From an uncultured Pseudomonadota bacterium (lineage in GTDB: Bacteria; Pseudomonadota; Gammaproteobacteria; Burkholderiales; SG8-39): DNA of 32,519 bases. Location of the stretch: assembly GCA_903829815.1 (NCBI GenBank), contig CAIKRR010000051.1, positions 1 to 32,519 on the forward strand, read 5' to 3'. Positions 24,334 to 32,287 of this stretch are shown piece by piece. Made by a program: the position numbers and the translations under genes. The notes under the pieces were generated by a model. The model did not search any database, had not been told where the DNA came from, and saw nothing but the letters and a program-made list of their open reading frames with translations. Each line of letters opens with the position of its first letter. Positions within the stretch are counted from its first letter, which is position 1.

Positions 24334-24360
24334 GGGACCCCGGTCCCGACCCAGTACAAT
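24334..24360 (+). promoter_or_regulatory. Perfect palindrome next to a -10-like box before the cyclase operon
   Basis: In the 237-bp divergent region, GGGACC and GGTCCC form a perfect inverted repeat around two C bases (24334-24347). A TACAAT hexamer follows at 24355-24360, 46 bases before the cyclase start codon, and would serve as a -10 box. The -35 position falls on the palindrome itself and does not match the consensus, which would fit a regulator-dependent promoter. This is inferred from sequence layout only. Confidence 0.35.
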
Positions 24361-24406
24361 CGCGCTGCAAGCGGCGGCAGCATGTCACGCACGATGGGAG
24401 CAGAAC

Positions 24407-25096
24407 ATGGCACTGAGAATCAGCAGGGTTATCGACATCAGCCTCGAACTGGACGATTCCCGGTTCAAGATGCGGACCCCGCCCGGGTTCAAGAAGGACA
24501 TGCAGTTCCAGATGGAAGTGATCAAGGAGCATGACGCGCCAGGCGGTGCCGGCCAGATCGTGCGCGGTGTGCACATGCGCCTGCACGCAGGGAGCCACAT
24601 CGATGCCCCCGAACACAATGTGCCGGGCGGCGCGCAGGTCGAGGACCTGCCGCTCGATACCTTTGCCGGCGACGCGGTGATCGCCGATCTGCGTCACCGG
24701 GTACCTGGAGGTGCCATCACCCCCGACGATCTCGAGAAGGCGGCAGGTGCTGCTCTGAAGCCGGGCGATCGTCTGCTGCTTCGTACCGATGTGAATCGCC
24801 AGTACATGATCAACGACTGGCAGAAGCGCTCGCCCTATCTCACGGCTGAAGCCACCCAGTGGTGCATCGATCGCAAGGTGAGCGTGGTGGGCTACGACTT
24901 CTATCACGGCGTCGATGAGCCCGATGCGCCGCGGGTCTTCAATTCCTCGCGCACCTTCAGCGAGCATGGCGTTGTCACCATGCCTTACCTGGACAACCTC
25001 GACCAGGCCAGCAGCCAGTGCGTCACCCTGGTTGCGCTACCCCTGAAGCTGATCGGGGCCGAAGCCTCGCCAGTTCGTGCAGTCATTCTGGAGTAA
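24407..25096 (+). CDS. Cyclase-family hydrolase, kynurenine formamidase-like
   Basis: A 229-residue metal-dependent hydrolase of the cyclase/KynB family. The signature HAGSHIDAPEH (H60, H64, D66, H70) corresponds to the conserved HxGTHxDxPxH zinc-binding motif. Start IDISLELDD (residues 9-17) is also typical. Members hydrolyse N-formylkynurenine, isatin or cyclic and amide bonds. GGGAG seven bases upstream supports the ATG at 24407; the frame extends upstream but is unlike the family. It diverges from the 3-hydroxyanthranilate dioxygenase-like gene, and together they hint at breakdown of an N-acyl aminohydroxy-aromatic. It is 6 bp from the following Bug receptor gene. Confidence 0.88.
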   Translation: MALRISRVIDISLELDDSRFKMRTPPGFKKDMQFQMEVIKEHDAPGGAGQIVRGVHMRLHAGSHIDAPEHNVPGGAQVEDLPLDTFAGDAVIADLRHRVPGGAITPDDLEKAAGAALKPGDRLLLRTDVNRQYMINDWQKRSPYLTAEATQWCIDRKVSVVGYDFYHGVDEPDAPRVFNSSRTFSEHGVVTMPYLDNLDQASSQCVTLVALPLKLIGAEASPVRAVILE

Positions 25097-25102
25097 TGCA
25101 CC

Positions 25103-26068
25103 GTGATTCGACCGCTGCACCGACTGGCGTTGCTCACGGCGCTGGTGCTGGCTCAGGCCTCTCATGCCGAGGAGAAGTATCCCTCTCGCCCGGTGCAGAT
25201 CATCGCGCCGGTGTCGGCAGGTAGCGCGGTCGATATCATCAGTCGCATCTATGCCGAGCGTCTTTCGCGCCGACTCGGGCAGCAGTTTCTGGTCGTGAAC
25301 CGGCAGGGTGCGGGTGGCACGATCGCTGCCGCCCAGGTCGCCAAGGCGCCTGCGGATGGCTACATGCTCTTCATGGCCAACTCGCAGCACTCGGTGAACC
25401 CGGGCCTCTACGACAGCCTGCCCTACGATTCGCTGCGCGACTTTGCTGGTGTGGCATTGGTGGGCGAGTCGCCCTCGCTCGTCGTGGTGGCGCCGCAACT
25501 TGGGGTGAAGACGCTCGCCGAGTTCATCGCGCTGGCGCGTCAGAAGCCTGGCAGCATCAACTATGGCTCGGCTGGGCTCGGTTCGGCCACCCACATGGCA
25601 GGTGCCTGGTTCGCCCAGCGTGCAGGCATCGATATCGTGCATGTGCCCTACAAGGTCTCCTCGGACATCACCGCAGACCTGATGGGTGGCCGCATTCAGG
25701 CCAATTTCGTGCCGCCTGCGTTCCAGCTCGCTCAGGTCACCGAGGGCAAGCTCGTTGCGCTCGCCACGACCGCCGCCGAACCCATGAAGACGCCGATCGA
25801 GATTCCGACGGTCTCGGCCACCATTCCCGGTTACGAATACGTGACCTGGTATGGCTTTCTCGCCCCGGCGCGCACGCCCTCGGCCGTGCTCGAACTGCTT
25901 GCGCGCGAATTGCGCGAGATTGCGGCCGAGCCCGAAGTGCGCGAGCGGTATCGCACGCTGGGCTTGACGGGTCGAGTGCGTACATTGCGCGAGTTCGATG
26001 ATTACATTCGTGCCGATATCGAGCGCCTGGCACCGATCGCGCGGCAGGCCGCCAGTCGGGGCAACTGA
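25103..26068 (+). CDS. Bug/TctC-family periplasmic binding protein (2)
   Basis: A 321-residue exported receptor beginning at a GTG codon (GGAG about ten bases upstream). The signal peptide is short (about 22 residues, ending SHA-E). The mature part shows the Bug pattern: YPSRPVQIIAPVSAGSAVDIISR, VVNRQGAGGTIAAAQVAKAPADGY, LPYDSLRDFAGVALVG and YGSAGLGSATHM. It differs considerably from the other Bug protein in the window, so the two bind different ligands or arose separately. Its place between the cyclase and the molybdoenzyme suggests it captures the substrate of that pathway. No TctA/TctB transporter genes are present. Confidence 0.93.
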   Translation: MIRPLHRLALLTALVLAQASHAEEKYPSRPVQIIAPVSAGSAVDIISRIYAERLSRRLGQQFLVVNRQGAGGTIAAAQVAKAPADGYMLFMANSQHSVNPGLYDSLPYDSLRDFAGVALVGESPSLVVVAPQLGVKTLAEFIALARQKPGSINYGSAGLGSATHMAGAWFAQRAGIDIVHVPYKVSSDITADLMGGRIQANFVPPAFQLAQVTEGKLVALATTAAEPMKTPIEIPTVSATIPGYEYVTWYGFLAPARTPSAVLELLARELREIAAEPEVRERYRTLGLTGRVRTLREFDDYIRADIERLAPIARQAASRGN

Positions 26069-26079
26069 GGCGCCCTCGC

Positions 26080-28455
26080 ATGTCGCCACCCCCGCAGGTG
26101 CCCGAGCCCATGGCCACTGACCCGGCTGGCTTCGGCCCGATCTTTGCGCGTCTGGAGGATCGGCGCTTCCTCACCGGGCGCGGTCGTTACGTCGATGACA
26201 TCGCGGTGACGGGCGTACTGCATGCCGTCGTCGTGCGTGCCCAGCATGCGCATGCGCGCATCCGCTCGATCGATACCGCGGCGGCGAGCGCCATGCCCGG
26301 GGTGCACGCGGTACTCACCGCCCGCGAACTCGCGGCTGATGGCGTGGGCGAACTGCCCTGCATGGCCTTTCCGCCGCAGGCGGGCATCGCGCACCCGTTC
26401 AAGCCAGGCCAGCCCTTGCTGGCCGGTGACACCCTGCGTCATGTCGGCGAGGCCGTTGCGCTGGTGTTGGCCGACACCCTCGCACGCGCGCGCGATGCGG
26501 CCGAGCAGGTCGTCATCGATTGCGAGGCGCTTGGTGCTGCCACGTTGCCCGATGCCCTTGCGCCCGATGCCGGCCTCGTGTGGGCGGCGCACGGCTCGAA
26601 CCGGGCATTCAGGCTCGAACGCGGTGATAGCGCTGCGGTATCGGCCGCCTTTGCGCGTGCAGCGCATGTCACGCGGGTGTCGATGCATTACCCGCGCGCA
26701 TCGGCCAATGCCCTCGAGCCGCGCACGGTGCTCGCCCTGCGCGATGACATCGATGGCCGTCATGTCGTTCATTCGAGCACCCAGATTCCGTGGCAGGTAC
26801 GCGAAATACTGGCCGAGGTGCTGCAACTGCCCGAGACCGATCTGCGCGTCGTCGCACCCGATGTCGGGGGGGGCTTCGGCATGAAGGCGCAGATCTACCC
26901 CGAGGAGGCGCTGGTGCTCTGGGCATCGATGCGCCTGGGCCGACCGGTGAAATGGCGAGCCGAGCGCGGCGAGTCGCTCGCAGCCGACCAGCACGGGCGG
27001 CATCAGATTGCGCAGGGTGAGCTTGCACTCGATGCCGAGGGCCGTGCATTGGCCCTGCGGGTGGCGGTGGCCATCGACCTGGGGGCCTATCTCTCCAACG
27101 CGGCCGGCGTGCCGCCGCTCAACGCGGCCATCAGCTATACGAGCACCTACGACATCCCGCTCATCCACGCCACGGTGGATGCGGTCTATACCCATACGGC
27201 GCCGGTCGGGCCTTATCGGGGTTCGGGCAAGCCCGAGGCGAGCTTTCTCACCGAGCGCCTCTTTGACCGGGCGGCGCGCGAACTTGCGATTGACGGGATT
27301 GAACTGCGTCGGCGCAATCTCATCGGCCCCTCGGCGATGCCTTACCGAACGCCCGGCGGTTATCTCTTCGACGCCTGTGATTTTCCGCGCCTCCTCGAAG
27401 CCTCGCTGACCCTTGCCGACTGGACCGGGTTTGCCGCGCGCCGCGCTGAAAGTGCTCGTCGAGGCCTCCTGCGGGGCATCGGCCTTGCCATGCACTGCCA
27501 GCGCGCGGGCAGTCTGTCCGAGCGGATGGAGATCCGGCTCACTGCCCGTGGTGACGTGGCCCTGCATGTGGCCACGTTGTCCACTGGCCAGGGGCACGAG
27601 ACGGTCTTTGTGCAGATGGTGGCGCACTGGCTGGGCGTGCCGGTCGAACGCATCCGCCTCTTCCAGGGGGATACCGACCGGCTGCTCTATGGGCGCGGCA
27701 CCTTTGCTCAACGCAGCATGATTGCCGGCGGCTCGGCCTTGCGCCTGGCGGCCGATGAGGTGGTGCGCAAGGGGCGCGCGATTGCCGCCTGGATGCTCGA
27801 GGCATCCGAGGGTGATGTCGCGTTTGCGGCTGGCCGCTTCAGCGTGTCAGGCACCGATCGCGGGGTGAGTCTCGATGCCGTGGCGCGCCGGGCGTTTGCC
27901 GCCCCCGGGCTGCCAGCCGAACTGGGCATCGGCCTGGATGGCGCCGGTACCCACCCTGGGCCCAATACCTTTCCGAGCGGTGCGATGATCTGCGAGGTGG
28001 AGGTTGACCCCGATACCGGCCGCGTCACCGTCGTCTCGCTTGATGCAGTCGACGACGTGGGTGCCATCATCAACCCGGTGACGCTCGAAGGGCAGTTGCA
28101 TGGCTCGGTCGCGCAAGGCCTGGGGCCGGCTCTCTTCGAGCAGCTGCTCTATGACCGTGCCAGCGGACAGCTGCTGACCGGCAGCTTCCAGGACTACGCC
28201 ATGCCACGCGCCGATGACATGCCGCCGATGCGCTCGGCGCACTGTCTTGTGCCCACTGCTACCAACCCGCTGGGCGTGAAAGGCGGCAGCGAAGCGGGCA
28301 ATGTCGGAGCCACGCCTGCCATCATCAATGCGATTCTCGATGCGCTGGCGCCGCTCGGGGTCACTGACCTCCCGTTGCCGGCGACGCCCGAGGCGGTGTG
28401 GCGGGCGATGCAGGGGGCGAGAGGCCATGCCGAACAACCGAAAACGCGGTCATGA
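26080..28455 (+). CDS. Xanthine-dehydrogenase-family molybdopterin-binding subunit (CoxL/aldehyde oxidase type)
   Basis: A 791-residue large subunit of a molybdenum hydroxylase. Such enzymes insert oxygen from water into N-heterocycles, aldehydes or CO. The N-terminal ald_Xan_dh_C domain (about 20-150: FARLEDRRFLTGRGRYVDDI) is followed by molybdopterin-binding motifs GGGFGMK (263-269) and PYRGSGKPEA (378-387), the latter of the form II type rather than true CO dehydrogenase. The catalytic glutamate is E738 in GVKGGSEAGNVG, where the usual residue before Glu is Gly rather than Ser. The FAD and 2Fe-2S subunits normally encoded beside it are absent. It follows the Bug gene by 11 bp; the next gene overlaps its stop. 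Confidence 0.92.
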   Translation: MSPPPQVPEPMATDPAGFGPIFARLEDRRFLTGRGRYVDDIAVTGVLHAVVVRAQHAHARIRSIDTAAASAMPGVHAVLTARELAADGVGELPCMAFPPQAGIAHPFKPGQPLLAGDTLRHVGEAVALVLADTLARARDAAEQVVIDCEALGAATLPDALAPDAGLVWAAHGSNRAFRLERGDSAAVSAAFARAAHVTRVSMHYPRASANALEPRTVLALRDDIDGRHVVHSSTQIPWQVREILAEVLQLPETDLRVVAPDVGGGFGMKAQIYPEEALVLWASMRLGRPVKWRAERGESLAADQHGRHQIAQGELALDAEGRALALRVAVAIDLGAYLSNAAGVPPLNAAISYTSTYDIPLIHATVDAVYTHTAPVGPYRGSGKPEASFLTERLFDRAARELAIDGIELRRRNLIGPSAMPYRTPGGYLFDACDFPRLLEASLTLADWTGFAARRAESARRGLLRGIGLAMHCQRAGSLSERMEIRLTARGDVALHVATLSTGQGHETVFVQMVAHWLGVPVERIRLFQGDTDRLLYGRGTFAQRSMIAGGSALRLAADEVVRKGRAIAAWMLEASEGDVAFAAGRFSVSGTDRGVSLDAVARRAFAAPGLPAELGIGLDGAGTHPGPNTFPSGAMICEVEVDPDTGRVTVVSLDAVDDVGAIINPVTLEGQLHGSVAQGLGPALFEQLLYDRASGQLLTGSFQDYAMPRADDMPPMRSAHCLVPTATNPLGVKGGSEAGNVGATPAIINAILDALAPLGVTDLPLPATPEAVWRAMQGARGHAEQPKTRS

Positions 28456-29129
28456 CGACATCTTCAAGCCTCGATGATCGGCACCGCCGTCTCGTCATCA
28501 TGGGTGCGGGCGGCCACGCGACCAGCGTAGCCAGCGTGGCACTGGCTGCCGGCTACCGGCTTGAGGCGTTTGTCGACTCGTCCCGCGCGGGTGAGGCGCA
28601 TCTGGGCTTTGATGTCATCGCCCGCCTGGATGACGTTGCGGGTCTGGAAGACTGTGCGGTTGTGATCGCAGTTGGCGACAACGACGTGCGTCATCGGATC
28701 TTTGCCGAGCTGGGTGCCCAGTACCCATCGATCAGGCATGCGACGCTGGTTCACCCCTCGGCCGTCGTGTCTGCCTTTGCGACTCTCGGCGCGGGTTCGG
28801 TTCTGATGCCCAATGCCGTCGTCGGCGCCAACAGCAGGGTGGGGAAATGCTGCATCGTCAACACGGCCGCCTGCCTTGACCACGATTGTGTGATGGATGA
28901 CTTCTCCTCGCTGGCCCCGCGGGCAGTCACCGGTGGCGGTGTCCGTATCGGGATGCGGTCAGCGATTTCGATGGGAGCCATCGTGAAGAACGATGTGACA
29001 GTGGGCGAGGACAGCGTCGTCGGCGCCAACTGCTTCCTCGACCGCAACCTTGCGGCGTGCAAGGTTGCCTACGGCAGCGTTTCCCGGGAAGACCGGAACC
29101 GCGTGCCCGGTGAGCCCTACCTCAGCTGA
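28452..29129 (+). CDS. PglD/NeuD-type sugar O-/N-acetyltransferase
   Basis: A 225-residue acetyltransferase of the PglD/NeuD/PerB group, which acetylate amino-sugar nucleotides (for example UDP- or dTDP-4-amino-sugars) used in glycans. The N-terminal Rossmann-like sugar-nucleotide domain shows VIMGAGGHATSVA (GAGGHA at 18-23). The C-terminal left-handed beta-helix has hexapeptide repeats, with the catalytic base His144 in NTAACLDHDC. Its ATG overlaps the molybdoenzyme stop by 4 bp (ATGA), although the functions appear unrelated; the aminotransferase partner is convergent, 47 bp away. Start at 28452 chosen because upstream residues belong to the overlapping gene. Confidence 0.92.
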   Translation: MTTSSSLDDRHRRLVIMGAGGHATSVASVALAAGYRLEAFVDSSRAGEAHLGFDVIARLDDVAGLEDCAVVIAVGDNDVRHRIFAELGAQYPSIRHATLVHPSAVVSAFATLGAGSVLMPNAVVGANSRVGKCCIVNTAACLDHDCVMDDFSSLAPRAVTGGGVRIGMRSAISMGAIVKNDVTVGEDSVVGANCFLDRNLAACKVAYGSVSREDRNRVPGEPYLS

Positions 29130-29176
29130 CGCCTCGCCACGGTGCTGTGCCGCATCGGAGCGGGATGGAAGGTCGC

Positions 29177-30292
29177 TCAGTCGGCGTCGCCCCGAATCAG
29201 CGCGATCACGCGGCTCTGGTCGTCGGGACTCAGGTCAGGGTAGATGGGCAGACAAAGAACCTGATTGCCAGCGGCAGATGCCACGGGCAGGTGGGCAGGA
29301 TCTGCCGAGGGCAGACTGCGGTACATCTCGAGATCGGAAATCAGCGGATGAAAGTAGCGTCGGCAATGAACGCCGGCCTGCTTCATCTTTTCGTACAAGG
29401 CGTCCCGACTCATGCCGAAGGTCTCTCGAACCATGATGGGGAAGTAGGCATGATTCCAGACGGTGTGCGGACCTGGCGTGATGCAGTCGATGCCCACGAC
29501 ATCCTGCAGTTCGAGACGGTATTTCAGGCCGATGTCGGCTCGACGCTCAAGGATGTCCGGCATCGTCTTGAGTTGCAGCAGTCCGAGTGCCGCATTGATT
29601 TCGCTCATCTTTGCATTGAGGCCGCACTCGGCGATGCTCGTTTCGTTCACGAAGCCGAAGTTCTTCAGGCGATCTATCTTCAGCTTGGTGGCTGCGTCCT
29701 TGCAGACAATTGCGCCACCCTCCAGCGTATTGAAGATCTTGGTGGCATGAAAGCTGACCACTGACAGGTCGCCATAGCTCATCAGGCTGCGCTGATGAAC
29801 CCGGGCGCCGAAGGCGTGGGCGGCGTCATACACGAGGGGAATGCCATGTCGTTCAGCAAGCGCCTCAAGTTCGGTCACTGCACAGGGGTTCCCGTAGCAG
29901 TGAACAGCGAGGATTCCGGTTGTGCGCGGTGTGATCGCCGCCTCGACCCGTGATGCGTCGATGTTCAGCGTGTCGGGTTCGACATCCACGAACACCGGTT
30001 CACTGCCGGTCCAACGGATCACGTGTGACGTCGCCACGAACGAGTAGGGGGTCGTGATGATCTCGCCGGGAGGGCACGCCGAGCGCAGGGCGATCATCAG
30101 CCCGAGCGTTGCGTTGGTACACAGCGAGACATGGGGTACGCCCAGATACTCGCACAGCGCACTTTCAAGCCTTGCGTGAAACGGCCCGCCATTGGTGAGA
30201 ATTCGCGATGCCCAGATTTCCTGCAGCAATGGAATGAATTCGTCGAGAGCCGGCAGAGCGGGGCGTGTGACGTAGAGTCGTGGGTCGGTCAT
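29177..30292 (-). CDS. DegT/DnrJ/EryC1/StrS-family sugar aminotransferase
   Basis: A 371-residue PLP-dependent aminotransferase acting on keto-sugar nucleotides. The internal-aldimine lysine is K185 in SFHATKIFNTLEGG, the PLP pyridine-contact aspartate is D156 (VYDAAHAFG), and SRILTNGGPFHARLE with the later TTPYSFVATSH are typical of VioA-like enzymes making 4-amino-4,6-dideoxy sugars. It would supply the amine that the PglD-type enzyme acetylates, giving an N-acetylated 4-amino-sugar; the exact sugar is not determined. It lies 21 bp after a glycosyltransferase gene on the same strand, with no good ribosome site, suggesting coupled translation. Confidence 0.93.
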   Translation of the reverse strand: MTDPRLYVTRPALPALDEFIPLLQEIWASRILTNGGPFHARLESALCEYLGVPHVSLCTNATLGLMIALRSACPPGEIITTPYSFVATSHVIRWTGSEPVFVDVEPDTLNIDASRVEAAITPRTTGILAVHCYGNPCAVTELEALAERHGIPLVYDAAHAFGARVHQRSLMSYGDLSVVSFHATKIFNTLEGGAIVCKDAATKLKIDRLKNFGFVNETSIAECGLNAKMSEINAALGLLQLKTMPDILERRADIGLKYRLELQDVVGIDCITPGPHTVWNHAYFPIMVRETFGMSRDALYEKMKQAGVHCRRYFHPLISDLEMYRSLPSADPAHLPVASAAGNQVLCLPIYPDLSPDDQSRVIALIRGDAD

Positions 30293-30313
30293 CGTTGGAG
30301 GGCTCGAATCCAG

Positions 30314-31555
30314 TCAGCGGCGAGCAAGGCCGGAATCGGCTGCCGGTTTGTACTGGCCACTCATGAAGTTGATGATCTCCCTGCAGCGGTCTCGCCACAG
30401 CGACGCCATGGTGATGCTTGTCAACGCTCTTTCGGTGATGGAGCGCCAGTTGGGCAATGCGTCCTCGAGGACCCCGGGCAACTCGGCGGCTGCCGCGTAT
30501 TGCGCGGAATCCGTGCCGTTCTGCATGACGATCGTCGAATAGCGGTTCTGACTCGTGACGCTCATTGCCCGGCATGCAGCGGCATTGAGAACGCGGTCAT
30601 GGATACCGGTCGTCCAGTTCGGGTCCATGTTGAGGACAGCCTTCGTCTGCTGGAACACCGAAAACTGGCTCTGGTACGAAATCTGGTTGAACCTGACCCA
30701 TCGGTCAGGAAAATCGCCCACCCTTTCCCATCCGGTTCCGTACACGGCTACTCGCAACGAGCGCGCATAGGGCGACTGGACAAGCGCCCGGCACACGGCC
30801 AACCGACGATAGCGTTTGAGATAGGAATCGAAGGTCGTTGCCAGGTCATTGTCGGCGTGCACCGCCAGTGGTTGACGAATGCCGGCTTCCGCGCTCAGGA
30901 GGTCGACCAGGTCGGTGTCGTAGTGGCCTGGAACCAGACTCATCGCGAGCCGAGCGATCTTTTCCTGCGCCCCCCGGAAAGCCGTCGATGCCAGGTCGGG
31001 GAATGCGCCTGTCCACTGATCCTGTCTGACAAAGTGGGCCGATATCTGGTCATCGAGGTTCATCAGGAGGGTCAGGTCGAACGCCCGATCCTCGCGATCT
31101 TCCATTGCCGGCATCGGCGCCATCGAGCCGATCGGCCAGAAGTGGGTGATGAACCTGCCCGAGTGAAGGTCGTCATGGTGGCGGCGAGCTTGTTGCGCTT
31201 GTCGCGCGTCCCAGAACAGCATCAGCGTATCGCTGGGCAGTTTCTCGACGAGTCCGGCCATCCGCCTCGACAGATAGATCGGCGAATCCATGAACACGAT
31301 CGCCAATCGGCACGGCATGATTTCCATGAGCGTCCTGCCGCCGATGGTGAATCCCAGCGCGTCTGGCGTCATGGCGATGACAAGATCTGCCTGCTTGTCC
31401 GCGACCATGCCTCCCACTTGCCGCGCCGCCTCTTCGCCTTGCATCGTCACGGTGGTGGCCTGGCAACCATTCTCGCGAAGTGCTGTTGCCAGCGTTTCCG
31501 CGAGGTACTCGACAGCGCCGTACTTGTGCTTCCAGTAAAGGAGATAGATTTTCAA
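30314..31555 (-). CDS. Glycosyltransferase-like protein (CgeB/GT4-type C-terminal domain)
   Basis: A 413-residue protein probably transferring a sugar in polysaccharide synthesis. Residues about 285-345 contain AVYGTGWERVG, a long loop and AVLNMDPNWTTGIHDRVLNAAACRAMSVTSQ, matching the C-terminal donor-binding pattern of CgeB-like glycosyltransferases (Glyco_trans_1_2 type). The N-terminus LKIYLLYWKHKYGAVEYL fits a GT-B first strand. I place the start at a TTG (31555) that overlaps the stop of the upstream gene as TTGA; the open frame continues much further upstream but is His/Arg-rich antisense noise. It sits between the DegT gene and another glycosyltransferase-like gene. Confidence 0.82.
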   Translation of the reverse strand: MKIYLLYWKHKYGAVEYLAETLATALRENGCQATTVTMQGEEAARQVGGMVADKQADLVIAMTPDALGFTIGGRTLMEIMPCRLAIVFMDSPIYLSRRMAGLVEKLPSDTLMLFWDARQAQQARRHHDDLHSGRFITHFWPIGSMAPMPAMEDREDRAFDLTLLMNLDDQISAHFVRQDQWTGAFPDLASTAFRGAQEKIARLAMSLVPGHYDTDLVDLLSAEAGIRQPLAVHADNDLATTFDSYLKRYRRLAVCRALVQSPYARSLRVAVYGTGWERVGDFPDRWVRFNQISYQSQFSVFQQTKAVLNMDPNWTTGIHDRVLNAAACRAMSVTSQNRYSTIVMQNGTDSAQYAAAAELPGVLEDALPNWRSITERALTSITMASLWRDRCREIINFMSGQYKPAADSGLARR

Positions 31556-32271
31556 GAAACTGGATCCGGATACGCTCGACGCATGGTGATGTATCCATTG
31601 AGCAGGTTTTGCATGACGCGTTCGGCTGGGGTCAGCTGCTTGAAGAATTCCGCCATTTGTGTCGCCGCAAGATCGCGCGAGTACCCACTGCCTTTGATGT
31701 GGCGTACGCTGCAGTTGCGGTCGGTGATGACGAGCTTGGCGTGGGTGTAGGAATAGACAATTGCGGTCCATTCGATCCCCCAGCCCAGGTTGTTGTGCTC
31801 GTATTCGAGGCGATTCATGCGTTCGATGACTTCCGGTGACAGGGCCCAGACGATGCCATCCGTGTTCGCCGAGAAGACGTATCTGCCGCTCCCGGCAACG
31901 GCTATCCGGGTGTACTGCGTGGGGTAGGGCGTCCAATCGACTTCGGGGGCCCATATTCCGAGGTGTGCGATCGACGAGAAGGCAGCCCGGCAATCCGCGA
32001 TCAAGGCAGGCCAGTCATCCGATTCGGCGTCTGCCTGAATCTGCAGGTTGATGTCGCCGCGCATGAGCTTCAGGCTCGTCGCAAACTTCCTGCCGTAATA
32101 ATGGTCGTTGCCGACCATGACCCATTCACCTGCCCCCGATTCCGCACAGCCACTGGCATTCGAGTAGATGACGGTGAGGTGATCTACGGCGCCTGCCAGG
32201 CAGGTCGCGATATGGGCTGCCTTCTGCTGCATCCCGTTCCATGAAATGATGAATGCGTGGATCCTGTTCAT
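31552..32271 (-). CDS. Putative glycosyltransferase, GT-A-like
   Basis: A 239-residue protein starting MNRIHAFIISWNG, a typical first strand of GT-A (family 2-like) transferases. LQIQADAESDDWPALIADC near residue 80 could supply the acidic metal/nucleotide-binding motif, but a textbook DXD is not evident, so the call is moderate. Later YEHNNLGWGIEWTAIVYSY (about 163-181) resembles the GW-rich acceptor region seen in some glycosyltransferases. AAGG about eight bases upstream supports the ATG at 32271; the frame remains open upstream but overlaps the methyltransferase remnant. Its stop overlaps the TTG start of the next glycosyltransferase gene. Confidence 0.72.
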   Translation of the reverse strand: MNRIHAFIISWNGMQQKAAHIATCLAGAVDHLTVIYSNASGCAESGAGEWVMVGNDHYYGRKFATSLKLMRGDINLQIQADAESDDWPALIADCRAAFSSIAHLGIWAPEVDWTPYPTQYTRIAVAGSGRYVFSANTDGIVWALSPEVIERMNRLEYEHNNLGWGIEWTAIVYSYTHAKLVITDRNCSVRHIKGSGYSRDLAATQMAEFFKQLTPAERVMQNLLNGYITMRRAYPDPVS

Positions 32272-32287
32272 CGGGCGAACCTTGCAT

